NCBI RefSeq assembly: GCF_004827385.1
Contig: NZ_SRXN01000009.1
Location: 62,001 to 126,000, forward strand
Reading direction: 5' to 3'
Length of the DNA: 64,000 nt
DNA from: Ensifer sp. MPMI2T
GTDB lineage: Bacteria; Pseudomonadota; Alphaproteobacteria; Rhizobiales; Rhizobiaceae
Shown: piece by piece, positions 46,071-54,765 of the stretch
Layout: every line of letters begins with the position of its first letter
Position numbering within the stretch: position 1 is the stretch's first letter
The notes under the pieces: generated by a model
Databases searched by the model: none
What the model saw: the letters and a program-made list of their open reading frames with translations, nothing else
Told to the model about the DNA's origin: nothing
Program-made: the position numbers and the translations under genes

Positions 46071-47381
46071 TCATGCTCCGATGTCGTCGATGGTCGTCGG
46101 GATGACGATCTCGACCCATTGGCCGTTGCGCCGCCCATAGAGCTTGCCGTCGTTCGGCGCGTCTGGGAATCCGGTCCCCGGATCACCCTTCGGCCCCTGT
46201 GGTCCCTGCGGCCCCATCAGGCTCTGGCCGGTATCGCTCCAAGCCGTGCCGTTCCACTGCCAGACGAAACCATCGGAACGGTCGAGGTAACTGTCGCCGA
46301 TCTCGTTCCCTGCGCTAACAGGGTCACCATTGCCGGAATACATCGAAACGCCATCGGCACCCGGCGGGCCGGGTGGCCCTTGCGTTCCGGTAGTAAGATG
46401 CGCAAACAAGACCTGTTGCTGCCAAGGAGGGACTGAATCACCGACAGCGACAAAGGCGACGGGAACAGAAAAATATCCGCCGGTCTCTTCGATGGCGTCG
46501 GCGGTCGCATCGTATTCGATCCAGCGGGCAGCCACGTCCTTGTCCTGAATCATCAATCGGTCGGCAGCCTTGATGATGCGCAGGAATGCAGCAACAGCCG
46601 TGCCGTTCGACGTCGTCGCACTGATCCAGAGTTCCGTCGCTGTTGTTGGTGGGGCGCTGTTGACCTGTATGTAGCCAACGGGCGGCGGTTCCGTCGTGTT
46701 GTCCCTGTAGAGATATTCCATGACCGTGCTTGACTGACCGGACGCGCCTTGTGGCCCGGTCAGATTGTCGCCGGTATCGACCCATGCGGTGCCGTTCCAT
46801 CGCCACAAGCCGCCATCGTCCCGGTCGAGCCAGGTATCACCGATCTCGTTTCCCGCCGCGACCGGATCGCCATCGCCGGAATACATCGACACGCCATCCA
46901 TGCCTGCGGGACCAGTCGCGCCGGTAGGCCCCGGATCGCCTTGCGGCCCTTCTGGCCCAGCCGGTCCCTGCGGCCCTTCTGGTCCGGTAGCGCCAGCCGG
47001 TCCTGCTGGCCCCTGCGGCCCCGGATCGCCCTGTGCGCCGGTTGCGCCCGCTGGTCCTTCCGGGCCTGCCGGTCCTTGCGGCCCCGGAGGACCGGGCGGG
47101 CCGGGGATGCCTTCGCCGCTGCCGCTGCCGCCTCCACCGGATGTCGTCTCGGCCTCGGCGAGTGGCTCCCATTGACCATTGCGGCGCGCGTAGGGCGTGT
47201 CATCGAGCGGCGCTTCCTCGACGAGCGGCGTGTCGCCGACAAAGAGCTTCAGCTGCTCGCGGTCGAACAAGAGATCATCGCTGCCCGAGAGCCTGCCGTC
47301 GGCCTCCCAGACGGCGACCTGATTTTCCGACCCGGTCCCGACTATCGCCCGACGGCGCATGGAAAGCGGCTGGTCGTTCAT
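46071..47381 (-). CDS. Collagen-like phage structural protein
   Basis: 436 residues. A Gly-X-Y collagen-type segment spans about residues 90-160 ([20 protein letters not shown] and following). A second short one is near 335-346 ([10 protein letters not shown]), and a third near 390-405 ([13 protein letters not shown]). Between them are two copies of a module [20 protein letters not shown] / [20 protein letters not shown] followed by [18 protein letters not shown] ends, and a C-terminal [14 protein letters not shown]-like segment also found near residue 65. Probable trimeric head or tail decoration or fibre. Confidence 0.8.
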   Translation of the reverse strand: MNDQPLSMRRRAIVGTGSENQVAVWEADGRLSGSDDLLFDREQLKLFVGDTPLVEEAPLDDTPYARRNGQWEPLAEAETTSGGGGSGSGEGIPGPPGPPGPQGPAGPEGPAGATGAQGDPGPQGPAGPAGATGPEGPQGPAGPEGPQGDPGPTGATGPAGMDGVSMYSGDGDPVAAGNEIGDTWLDRDDGGLWRWNGTAWVDTGDNLTGPQGASGQSSTVMEYLYRDNTTEPPPVGYIQVNSAPPTTATELWISATTSNGTAVAAFLRIIKAADRLMIQDKDVAARWIEYDATADAIEETGGYFSVPVAFVAVGDSVPPWQQQVLFAHLTTGTQGPPGPPGADGVSMYSGNGDPVSAGNEIGDSYLDRSDGFVWQWNGTAWSDTGQSLMGPQGPQGPKGDPGTGFPDAPNDGKLYGRRNGQWVEIVIPTTIDDIGA

Positions 47382-48823
47382 CCGCGCTCTCCATGGTAGC
47401 GATCAAAGGCCGGAGTGAGATCGATGGCGACGGCGCGGCCATCGTCGAGCACGAGCTTCAGCGTGAAGCCGTCACAGATGCCGCCCTTGACGCCGATCCC
47501 CGGTTTTCCCTGCGGGCCTCGCTCGCCCGGTCTCCCTTTGCTGCCCGCTCTGGCGGCGAGCATCCAGTCGTCACCCGGCAACGGCCCCGGAGCGTCGCGG
47601 CGGGCGATCCATTCCGAACCGTCGAAGGCGACCCGGTCGAGCTTGCGGTAAATTCCCTTCGGATCGTAAAAGCCGCAGGCCTCGCCGCAACAGGCGTCGG
47701 CTCCCTTCATCGCAACGCAAGCCCAGTCGTCGTGCGGCGGGCGACGGGCGGTGTCGCGACGGGCGCAATAGGTCGAGCCGTCGCAATGGACCAGTTGGCC
47801 CTCGTGATGGACAGCCTCCTCGGTCCAGTCCTGTGGCGGCGCGAATTTGCCCGGATCGCCTTTCTCGCCCTTGTCGCCCTTCGGACCTGCTGGTCCCGGT
47901 TCGCCGCGGAGCCCGCGCGGCCCTGTTTCCCCTTGTGGTCCAAGCTCGCCGCGCTCGCCGGGGTCTCCCTTGTCGCCACGTTCGCCTTTTTCACCGGGTG
48001 GTCCGCGCTCGCCGTCTTTACCCGGTGCGCCGTCGGCCCCATCTTTACCCGGCAGGCCGGGATCACCCTTGTCGCCGCGCTCGCCTTTTTCACCGGGTGG
48101 TCCGCGCTCGCCGTCTTTACCCGGTGCGCCGTCGGCCCCATCTTTACCCGGCAGGCCGGGATCACCCTTGTCGCCGCGCTCGCCTTTTTCACCGGGTGGT
48201 CCGCGCTCGCCGTCTTTACCCGGTGCGCCGTCGGCCCCATCTTTACCCGGCAGGCCGGGATCACCCTTGTCGCCGCGCTCGCCTTTTTCACCGGGTGGTC
48301 CGCGCTCGCCGTCTTTACCCGGTGCGCCGTCGGCCCCATCTTTACCCGGCAGGCCGGGATCACCCTTGTCGCCGCGCTCGCCTTTTTCACCGGGTGGTCC
48401 GCGCTCGCCGTCTTTACCCGGCGCGCCGTCGGCCCCATCTTTACCGGGCAGGCCGGGATCGCCCTGTTCGCCGCGCTCGCCCGGTTCGCCGCGAGCGCCG
48501 GCCGGTCCCGGTTCGCCCGGTGGGCCGGGATCACCCTGAAGTCCCGGCTCGCCTCTTTCGCCAGCTTCGCCGCGCTCTCCCGGTTCTCCCTTGTCGCCAC
48601 GTTCGCCTTTTTCGCCGCGCTCGCCCTTTTCCCCCGGCGGTCCCGGCTTGCCGTCCTCGCCATCGCGGATCGCTGCAACGCGCTCGGAAAGATCGAGCAC
48701 CATTGTCTTGTGCTCGGCGCGCATTTCGGCGATGGCGCGACCCACCATGTCGGCCAGCCGGTCACGCTCCTCGCGAAAGCGGCGACCGATATATTCCCCG
48801 AATTCCCTAAGCGGCGCGCTCAT
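47378..48823 (-). CDS. Collagen-like protein with 33-residue tandem repeats
   Basis: 481 residues from the ATG at 48823 ([20 protein letters not shown]). A short coiled-coil-like start (about 10-50) leads into about 260 residues of uninterrupted Gly-X-Y repeats, of which four to five nearly identical 33-residue units ([20 protein letters not shown] plus 13 more) come from a 99-base DNA tandem repeat. The C-terminal region has cysteines ([20 protein letters not shown]) and a repeated [20 protein letters not shown]-type carbohydrate-module-like motif. Likely a trimeric surface fibre. Overlaps the portal gene end by 17 bases. Confidence 0.85.
   Translation of the reverse strand: MSAPLREFGEYIGRRFREERDRLADMVGRAIAEMRAEHKTMVLDLSERVAAIRDGEDGKPGPPGEKGERGEKGERGDKGEPGERGEAGERGEPGLQGDPGPPGEPGPAGARGEPGERGEQGDPGLPGKDGADGAPGKDGERGPPGEKGERGDKGDPGLPGKDGADGAPGKDGERGPPGEKGERGDKGDPGLPGKDGADGAPGKDGERGPPGEKGERGDKGDPGLPGKDGADGAPGKDGERGPPGEKGERGDKGDPGLPGKDGADGAPGKDGERGPPGEKGERGDKGDPGERGELGPQGETGPRGLRGEPGPAGPKGDKGEKGDPGKFAPPQDWTEEAVHHEGQLVHCDGSTYCARRDTARRPPHDDWACVAMKGADACCGEACGFYDPKGIYRKLDRVAFDGSEWIARRDAPGPLPGDDWMLAARAGSKGRPGERGPQGKPGIGVKGGICDGFTLKLVLDDGRAVAIDLTPAFDRYHGERG
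47991..48470. repeat. 99-bp coding tandem repeat, about 4.8 copies
   Basis: The landmark tcaccgggtg recurs at 47991, 48090, 48189, 48288 and 48387, exactly 99 bases apart, with near-identical sequence between; the last copy diverges. Each unit encodes eleven Gly-X-Y triplets, so copy number changes keep the frame. Confidence 0.92.
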
Positions 48824-50219
48824 GGTCGATACCCTCGAACCCGCCGACGAGTTCGGCGAGTTGCTTTTCGTCGGTTTCGCTTTCCTCCGGCGGTTCTGGC
48901 GCGGCAGGCGGCGCGGCGGGCGGCGCATCCGGGGCAGGCGTCGATGGTTGCGCCTGATTCCAGGCGGACAGCGGCACGACCTGTTGCTGGACGCGCGGCT
49001 CGTCGCCTGCCTCGGCATCCGGCAGGTCTTCCATGTTGCGTGCTTCGTTCGGCGAGTAGATGCCGGAGATGACGCCGCGCGCCAGCCCCTCGATCCGGTC
49101 CCGGTAAGCAACGCGAAGAAGCGCATGCGTGTCAAATTCGACATACTCGTAAGGCCATCCTCTCAGCCCGAAGAAATGATCGAAGGCGGTCTCGATGTGG
49201 TTGATCGCAAAGCCCAATCCGCGCGCCAGCCAGAACTGCATCAGCGCCTCGGTCGAGGCGAAGGTCGCGCGCTCGGTAAGCCCGAGGATCGCTGGCGGCA
49301 CGCCATAGACCATGAAGATTTCGTCCTGCGTCATCTTCAGCGCGTTGGCGACCTCGGCCTCCTTGGCGCTCATGGCGATGCCATGGAATTTCAGGCCGTT
49401 GGTGAGAATAGGCGGGCCGCCGCCGAGATTATCGACGCCGCGCCATGCCTCATTCAGCCGCTCGCGCAGTTCACTCACCTGCGCCTTGGATAAATTGAGT
49501 TCGGTTTCGATCACACCGGGCGGACGGCTCATGTTGGCGAAGAAATTGATCAGCTGCGCGCCGATGGCAGCCTGTGCGGTGACCGCCAGTTCGGCGTGGC
49601 GCAGCGGCGGGATGCCGACGAGCGGCTCACCCTGCTTCGCTTCGAGCTTGATATGCAGCACGTCGCGGGCGGGAGCGACGCCGTAATCGATGGCGCGGCC
49701 TTGGCTTTCCAGGACGTTGTTGCCGCCGAGCTGGTAGAAGATATCGCCCTCGGCGGAGACCACCGGCTTTGACTGGTTGGGGTTGAACGGGTGCAGCGAA
49801 TCGACCTCGAAGCGGCTGTTGCGCAAGCCGAGATGGTAGGTGTTGCCGGTGAGATAGAGGTCGCGCACCAGGTTCATGATGAAGTCCGAGCGCGACTGGT
49901 AATCGTTCGGCGATCTCAGGATGCGCGACAGCGCCGAGGTGGTGACGCGCTCACGGCCACCATCCGGTAGCGCCCGCCAGTGGTCGCCGGGGCATTGCGC
50001 GATGGTTTGCGCGTAAGCCGCGACGCAGGCCTCGACGACCGCGCCCCGCGCGCCAGCGATGGGGTCGTAACCCATCTGCCAGTAATTCCAGTATTGTCCC
50101 CATGCGTGCGGCAGGACGCCGTCCGGGTTCATGACGATCCACGGCCCGTCGCGATATTCGCCCTCTCGCGCGACCGACCGCCGGAACGGTTTCAGCAATT
50201 GCTGAATCAGCCCCGGCAT
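48807..50219 (-). CDS. Phage portal protein (HK97 family)
   Basis: 470 residues. Twelve-fold portal through which DNA is packaged and ejected. Signatures are [74 protein letters not shown] and [20 protein letters not shown]. The C-terminus is Pro/Ala-rich and variable ([20 protein letters not shown]). Next to the capsid/protease gene, as normal. Confidence 0.95.
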   Translation of the reverse strand: MPGLIQQLLKPFRRSVAREGEYRDGPWIVMNPDGVLPHAWGQYWNYWQMGYDPIAGARGAVVEACVAAYAQTIAQCPGDHWRALPDGGRERVTTSALSRILRSPNDYQSRSDFIMNLVRDLYLTGNTYHLGLRNSRFEVDSLHPFNPNQSKPVVSAEGDIFYQLGGNNVLESQGRAIDYGVAPARDVLHIKLEAKQGEPLVGIPPLRHAELAVTAQAAIGAQLINFFANMSRPPGVIETELNLSKAQVSELRERLNEAWRGVDNLGGGPPILTNGLKFHGIAMSAKEAEVANALKMTQDEIFMVYGVPPAILGLTERATFASTEALMQFWLARGLGFAINHIETAFDHFFGLRGWPYEYVEFDTHALLRVAYRDRIEGLARGVISGIYSPNEARNMEDLPDAEAGDEPRVQQQVVPLSAWNQAQPSTPAPDAPPAAPPAAPEPPEESETDEKQLAELVGGFEGIDHERAA

Positions 50220-50222
50220 GGA

Positions 50223-50525
50223 TCATTCTTTCGCTTCGCTCTGGCGGGTCTTGTAGGTGCCGCCCTTGTCCGGTTCCGGGCTTGCGGCCTTGGTTTTCTC
50301 TGCCTCGGGTTTGGCCTTCGTTTCCTCTTCGCCGCGCAATCTGCGCGCAGCCTTCTCTGCGGCCTTCGCCGCCTTTTCGACATCGATCTTTTTCGGCTCT
50401 GCGGCCAGACGGTAGGGATCGCGAGCCCAGCCATCGGCTATTGCCGACTTCGCGTCGGCTTCTTCGAGCGCGATGATGTGACCGGCATAAGGCCCGAAGA
50501 GTGCCTCGACGTGCTTTGTCGCCAT
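50223..50525 (-). CDS. Small charged phage protein between portal and capsid genes
   Basis: 100 residues from the ATG at 50525 (MATKHVEALFGPYAGHIIAL). The first 45 residues are compact; the rest is a highly charged Ala/Lys/Glu helix (AAKAAEKAARRLRGEEETKA). No family function known; possible head-associated protein. Confidence 0.65.
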   Translation of the reverse strand: MATKHVEALFGPYAGHIIALEEADAKSAIADGWARDPYRLAAEPKKIDVEKAAKAAEKAARRLRGEEETKAKPEAEKTKAASPEPDKGGTYKTRQSEAKE

Positions 50526-50595
50526 TGGTGGTTTCCTCCATAAAAGCACCGGGTGGCGCGACGGAGCCACCCGGCGAAGTTGGGGAGTTGATCCC

Positions 50596-52527
50596 TTACC
50601 AGGTCACGTTCTCGATCCATGCGACCATGCCGGAACGCCGCATCGCCCAATTCATGTCGAGCAGCATGCGGACGCCGATGGACGCGGTCTGCCAGAGCGA
50701 GCGAACCGGCGCGGCAACGGTGGCTGGCGTGCCAGGCGTGCCGATCGGCAGCGGGGTCGTGTCCTCTTCATGGATCGTCGCCTGATCGGAGACGTCGTAT
50801 TCCGGCATGTCACCTGTCGCCGAGGAGAAGTCGGCGGCATCGACGGCAATCACCGTATCGAGCGGGACCGTCGGCGAGACGATGAACCGCACGCCGAGAC
50901 GGCGGCCTGCCTCGTCGGTCGAGCCGAACATGAATTCGCCCGTCGTGGTCTGCTGGAAGGCAATGGAGATTGCCTGCGACGGGTTGATCAGGATCGCGAT
51001 GTTGCGCCCGCCACGGTTGGAGGTGATAGCGGTCACCAGTGCCTTCAGGTCGGCGATCATCGCCAGCGCGTCGGCCTCGGCGGATGCCGGCAATGCGGCG
51101 ACGCCGTTGAGCAGACCTGCGGGGCGGATGGTGGTCGCCGGATTCGCGTCGATCAGCGTTGCGTCGACCGTTGCGGCGGTGTCCTCGGCCATGGCCTCGC
51201 GGATGACGCCCTCGATTGCGGGTGTCGAATGCGCGGCCAGCTCGCGGGTGAACGTCGAGATGACGCCGAGTTTCTTCGGCGTCAGGGTGACCGAGGTGAA
51301 GCCCAGCCTGCGGACGGGGATCGGTTCGCCTTCACCCACCCATGCGCCGGAGACGTTCGGCGTCGCCGCGCGTGCGGGGATCTTGATCGAGCCGTTGCGG
51401 CCGAAGGTGAAGCGCGTGCCCATCCCCGACAGTGCCGGATAGATGGCATCGCGCGGCAGCAGATCGAGATAGTCGCCGATGGCCTGCTGCACCAGTTCCT
51501 GCGCCCACGTCGGAACGTCGGTCTTCGCCGGATTGACGGCGGCGCGGACCATGATCTGCACCGCCTCGTCGTGCGGGTAGATGGCCCGCAGGATGGTGTC
51601 CGGTGACTGCTTGTGGATGTGTGCCAGGAATTGCACGACCGCGCCCCGAATGAGCAGGTCGCGCGGCTGGGTCTTTTTCGCCGGGACGGCGTAGGGCCGC
51701 TTGTCGGGCAGGGAGGCCTGCTTCGTTTCCGGCTGCTGTTCGACGGTGCGGACGGCAATCGCCTGTTCGATCCGCTGGTCCCGTTCGAGCCCTGCCTCCA
51801 GATCGGCGATCTGGTCCGGCAGTTCGGCCATGAGAGCGGTCTGCTCGTCGTCCGGTTCGTCGATGTTCGACAGTTCGACGAGCTGATCCTTCATGGCGTT
51901 GATGCGTTTTTGCGCGTCCTCAATGCGCTTTGCGAGTTTTGACATGGTGGTATTCCCGGTCTTGTCGGGTTCGCGACGGGCGAGCTTGCCGGGTGAGGCT
52001 GCCGGGGCGGGCAGTGGCGCTCGGGCGATCTTGCCGCGCAACTGCTCACGGATATCGGCAGGAAGTTCGAAGGATTTTCCGACCTGGAGCGCGTTCGGAT
52101 TCGCCGGGACGGCGACGAGCGAGCACTCGACGAGCTTGCTCTTCAGGTAGCGAAACGGTCCCCAGTCGGGATCGGCCTTGGCATCGAGGGGCTCGGCCTC
52201 CATCGGATAGAAGCCGACCGACACCGCGCGCAAGATCCGCTGCTGCACGAGGCGTCGTATCTCGTCGACGAGCCTGCTGGTGCCTTCAGCGGCGAGCCGC
52301 AAACGGCCAAGGAGCCGTCCCTTCTCGACGCGCACGTTTTCCCATTCGCCGACGATGGCGGACTGGTTGTGGTTGAAGAGGGCGATGGGGTTGTTCTTGA
52401 ATTCGCCGAGATCCCAGCCGTCCACCGCGATCACGTCGCCATAGCGGTCGACCGTCTCGTCGGAGAGAACGTATTCGAGCGGATCGTTCTCCGATTGCCG
52501 TGCGGTGCGGTAGATCAGGCCTTCCAT
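50596..52527 (-). CDS. Prohead protease - major capsid protein fusion (HK97 type)
   Basis: 643 residues from the ATG at 52527 (MEGLIYRTARQSENDPLEYV). Residues about 1-165 are an HK97 family (S78) maturation protease: the histidine is in IALFNHNQSAIVG, the serine in LRAVSVGFYPME, and VECSLVAVPANPNALQVGKS closes the domain. A linker follows, then the scaffolding-like coiled coil (LAKRIEDAQKRINAMKDQLV, about 195-260). The HK97-fold capsid protein runs to the end (VPTWAQELVQQAIGDYLDLL, GSIKIPARAATPNVSGAWVG, ILINPSQAISIAFQQTTTGE, MRRSGMVAWIENVTW). Protease and capsid are usually separate genes; here the reading frame is continuous. Confidence 0.93.
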   Translation of the reverse strand: MEGLIYRTARQSENDPLEYVLSDETVDRYGDVIAVDGWDLGEFKNNPIALFNHNQSAIVGEWENVRVEKGRLLGRLRLAAEGTSRLVDEIRRLVQQRILRAVSVGFYPMEAEPLDAKADPDWGPFRYLKSKLVECSLVAVPANPNALQVGKSFELPADIREQLRGKIARAPLPAPAASPGKLARREPDKTGNTTMSKLAKRIEDAQKRINAMKDQLVELSNIDEPDDEQTALMAELPDQIADLEAGLERDQRIEQAIAVRTVEQQPETKQASLPDKRPYAVPAKKTQPRDLLIRGAVVQFLAHIHKQSPDTILRAIYPHDEAVQIMVRAAVNPAKTDVPTWAQELVQQAIGDYLDLLPRDAIYPALSGMGTRFTFGRNGSIKIPARAATPNVSGAWVGEGEPIPVRRLGFTSVTLTPKKLGVISTFTRELAAHSTPAIEGVIREAMAEDTAATVDATLIDANPATTIRPAGLLNGVAALPASAEADALAMIADLKALVTAITSNRGGRNIAILINPSQAISIAFQQTTTGEFMFGSTDEAGRRLGVRFIVSPTVPLDTVIAVDAADFSSATGDMPEYDVSDQATIHEEDTTPLPIGTPGTPATVAAPVRSLWQTASIGVRMLLDMNWAMRRSGMVAWIENVTW

Positions 52528-52569
52528 GGCAGCCAAGTCCTGAATTGACTTGGCCAGCCCATTTACACC

Positions 52570-52779
52570 TTAGCGGCGTAACATGTCCGTTACAGCAGCT
52601 CGGCGCGCCGCCAGCGATTTCAGCCGCACGACGGTTTCGTAAGAGGGGCGGGATGTCTCGCCGTTGGCGATCCGCCATACCGTCATGCGCGAGAGGCCCG
52701 TTTCGCGGGCGATCTCGGAAGGCCCCATGCCTTGGCTTTCAAGCCCCGCGATGATGGCGGCGAATTCGTCGGCTGTCAT
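52570..52779 (-). CDS. Small helix-turn-helix regulator
   Basis: 69 residues. MTADEFAAIIAGLESQGMGP, then SEIARETGLSRMTVWRIANG, is a clear helix-turn-helix, and ETSRPSYETVVRLKSLAARR follows as in XRE-like domains. It lies just upstream of the protease-capsid gene, and might control late genes or the accessory cluster. Confidence 0.8.
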   Translation of the reverse strand: MTADEFAAIIAGLESQGMGPSEIARETGLSRMTVWRIANGETSRPSYETVVRLKSLAARRAAVTDMLRR

Positions 52780-52875
52780 AAACCCCGATTATAGCAGCGA
52801 AATCCTGTCAAGAACAAAAGGGGCAGCCTTGCGCCGCCCCTCATGATATTTTTATAGCCTTCCTCCCTCTTGAAT

Positions 52876-52901
52876 GCCCCGCCTATTCGCGGGGCCTTTT
52901 T
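52876..52901 (+). terminator. Rho-independent-type terminator oriented on the plus strand
   Basis: gccccgc (52876-52882) / gcggggc (52889-52895) followed by cttttt. It reads as a terminator only in the plus direction, where no gene is annotated; a second hairpin (ggggc...gccccc-like, about 52820-52840) lies nearby. Confidence 0.7.
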
Positions 52902-53362
52902 AACGGCCAGTGCTCATCAACACCGCGACACGGTTCCAACGCCGGATCGCCCGAGGGCACGCCGTTGGCCTCGGCCATCTCGCGATAACTGCGATAGAGC
53001 GGCACGTCCGAGCGGACGCCGCGCGGGTCGTAGCGGCCCGCGATGATCGCCAGCCGGATCCCGAGATTGTGCTCGGCACCGCGCAAAAGAAAACCGGCAC
53101 AAGTGGCCGGTTTTTCTTTTCCTGACATGTGGCAGGCGAAGGTGTTGTTCGCCATGTCGTAGGCGGTAGAGGCCGAGCGCCGGAAGGCCTCGGGCGGAAA
53201 GACGCCCGTCGGCAGATCGCTGCGCCATGGACATTGCTCGCACGGCTCGCGGCGATGCGCGAGTTTGTCGGCGTCGCTCGTCGTCAGCGATACCACCTGA
53301 TGCTCGCCGTCGCCGCAATCGAAAACATCAGTTTGTTTTACCTTGCGCACCATTCGGCTCAT
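52883..53362 (-). CDS. DUF6283 family protein
   Basis: 159 residues. Cysteine-rich pattern REPCEQCPWRSDLPTGVFPP, YDMANNTFACHMSGKEKPAT and CAGFLLRGAEHNLGIRLAII is the DUF6283 signature, usually found in phage and plasmid genes. The cysteines could bind a metal. Overlaps the next small gene by 4 bases (ATGA). Function unknown. Confidence 0.85.
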   Translation of the reverse strand: MSRMVRKVKQTDVFDCGDGEHQVVSLTTSDADKLAHRREPCEQCPWRSDLPTGVFPPEAFRRSASTAYDMANNTFACHMSGKEKPATCAGFLLRGAEHNLGIRLAIIAGRYDPRGVRSDVPLYRSYREMAEANGVPSGDPALEPCRGVDEHWPLKRPRE

Positions 53363-53529
53363 CGCTCCAGTTTGACGCCATAGGCTTCTTCCAAGCCGCG
53401 AAGTGCCCTTTCGTGATCCCGCCAGATCTGGCCCTTCGCATAGGCCGCTCTATCGGCGCGATCCTGCGCGAAGAAATAGACGGCGATGGCGGCGACGATT
53501 ACGGCGCATATGCAGATGATTACTTTCAT
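53359..53529 (-). CDS. Small membrane protein
   Basis: 56 residues: one N-terminal transmembrane helix (MKVIICICAVIVAAIAVYFF), then a charged helix (DHERALRGLEEAYGVKLER). Member of the ATGA-coupled chain. Confidence 0.7.
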   Translation of the reverse strand: MKVIICICAVIVAAIAVYFFAQDRADRAAYAKGQIWRDHERALRGLEEAYGVKLER

Positions 53530-53915
53530 GCTCGGCCCTCCGCCATGACCGCGAGGATCGACATCTCGGATTCGGTGAATGTCATCTCGATATCGCAGCC
53601 GTCGCTGGCGGCGTTGAAGATGACCTCGGCCTCGATGAAGTCCGCGCCGTCGTCGCCGCCGAAGGTGGCGCGTTTCGTGTCCCACCATTCGTCGAAGGGG
53701 AGCGTCTCGGGATTACACTCGACGGCGTAGACCACGAAGGCCTTCTCGCCCTCCGGCAGGATGGCATTGTGCATCAGGTAGACGCCCTGATCGCCGACGA
53801 CCCAGAAGCCTTGGCCGTTCTCTTGGCCCCACAGCGATTGGTGCCCGTTCGGCCATTTCGCGAAGGCGTCGTCGACCAGCTTTTTCAGGTCGGCGTTGGG
53901 GAAGGTGAGTTTCAT
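53526..53915 (-). CDS. DUF3085-like protein
   Basis: 129 residues from the ATG at 53915 (MKLTFPNADLKKLVDDAFAK). WVVGDQGVYLMHNAILPEGE, then VVYAVECNPETLPFDEWWDT and FGGDDGADFIEAEVI, follow the DUF3085 pattern seen on rhizobial plasmids and phages. Function unknown. It overlaps both neighbours by 4 bases. Confidence 0.75.
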   Translation of the reverse strand: MKLTFPNADLKKLVDDAFAKWPNGHQSLWGQENGQGFWVVGDQGVYLMHNAILPEGEKAFVVYAVECNPETLPFDEWWDTKRATFGGDDGADFIEAEVIFNAASDGCDIEMTFTESEMSILAVMAEGRA

Positions 53916-54064
53916 GATGGGTTGCTGTCCTCTGTGGTTGGGATTGGTGGTTCGGTCGTTTCCTCGGCGGCTTTCCGCTTCGCTCGGTGCCATCGCCATA
54001 GGGCGATCAGAGCGGCGGGCGGGAAGATCGCCCACAACACGATGAAGATGAAAAAGCGCTTCAT
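53912..54064 (-). CDS. Very small membrane protein
   Basis: 50 residues: one transmembrane helix (MKRFFIFIVLWAIFPPAALI) and a basic then acidic tail. Member of the ATGA-coupled chain. Confidence 0.65.
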   Translation of the reverse strand: MKRFFIFIVLWAIFPPAALIALWRWHRAKRKAAEETTEPPIPTTEDSNPS

Positions 54065-54282
54065 TTGTCCTCTGTTGGGATGGGTGGCTGGTATTTCGCC
54101 TCGACCAAAAAGCCGAGTGCCTGCGACCAGCGATAGGCGGCTTCCGAAGCCTCGGCCTCCGTTTTGAAACGCATGACGGTATTGCCGGTCATCCACCTGA
54201 ACCGCTCCAGCTGCTCGATGCGTTCGGCAATCGGCACCGCCTTTCCGGCGCACCAGAGCGGTACGGTGACGATCCAGTTCAT
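54061..54282 (-). CDS. Small hypothetical phage protein
   Basis: 73 residues, MNWIVTVPLWCAGKAVPIAE, then RFRWMTGNTVMRFKTEAEAS and EAAYRWSQALGFLVEAKYQP. It looks like a small alpha/beta domain. ATGA overlap with both neighbours. No family recognised. Confidence 0.65.
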   Translation of the reverse strand: MNWIVTVPLWCAGKAVPIAERIEQLERFRWMTGNTVMRFKTEAEASEAAYRWSQALGFLVEAKYQPPIPTEDK

Positions 54283-54479
54283 GGGATTTCCCTTCTGCCG
54301 CTTTCGATTAGCCTCATGTGAAAGCTGCCGGTGCGACGCAGTTCCTTCGCAACGTCGTCCAGACTCTCGGCGAAACTCTCTTGTCCGTCGGCGCGCATCT
54401 GTGCGGCCAGTTCCTCGTATTTGCCTGCGTCATGGAGTAGTTGTCTCGCAATCCGCTTTGCAAGGTCATCTTTCTTCAT
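54279..54479 (-). CDS. Small helical phage protein
   Basis: 66 residues, strongly helical and charged (MKKDDLAKRIARQLLHDAGK, ESLDDVAKELRRTGSFHMRL). ATGA overlap with both neighbours. No family recognised. Confidence 0.65.
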   Translation of the reverse strand: MKKDDLAKRIARQLLHDAGKYEELAAQMRADGQESFAESLDDVAKELRRTGSFHMRLIESGRREIP

Positions 54480-54721
54480 GTGTTGCCCGCCTCGATGGAG
54501 TTTGCGTGCTTCTCGGTTTGTTCAAACTTGGCGAAGGCGATGCCGGTATCGCCGACCAGAAACAGTTGGCCGAAGCGGCTGGAGTCGACGATGCGGATGG
54601 CGTGGCCATTGACGACCGAAACCGTCATCTCGTCGAAGTGGTCCTTGATGCGGCGATTATATTCATCGACGCCGACCTGTTCGATCAGCGCGAGGCGGGC
54701 TGCGGGATCATTCCAGTTCAT
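54476..54721 (-). CDS. Small hypothetical phage protein
   Basis: 81 residues, MNWNDPAARLALIEQVGVDE, then HFDEMTVSVVNGHAIRIVDS and FGQLFLVGDTGIAFAKFEQT. First gene of the ATGA-coupled chain that ends at 52883. No family recognised. Confidence 0.65.
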   Translation of the reverse strand: MNWNDPAARLALIEQVGVDEYNRRIKDHFDEMTVSVVNGHAIRIVDSSRFGQLFLVGDTGIAFAKFEQTEKHANSIEAGNT

Positions 54722-54765
54722 GTTTTGTACTCCGAATTAGTAATCCATATTTGGGCCAAACACTG

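Noticed and set aside
47991-48470. 99-bp repeats as a CRISPR array
   Set aside because: Units are directly adjacent without unique spacers, lie in frame in a collagen-like gene, and no cas genes exist nearby.
47033-49072. Very long plus-strand frames over the collagen-like genes (679, 325 and 230 codons)
   Set aside because: Antisense frames kept open by the Gly-X-Y codon pattern; the sense strand has complete genes with ribosome-binding context and coupled overlaps.
53129-53730. Plus-strand frames antisense to the coupled small genes
   Set aside because: They conflict with seven minus-strand genes joined by uniform ATGA overlaps and have no family features.
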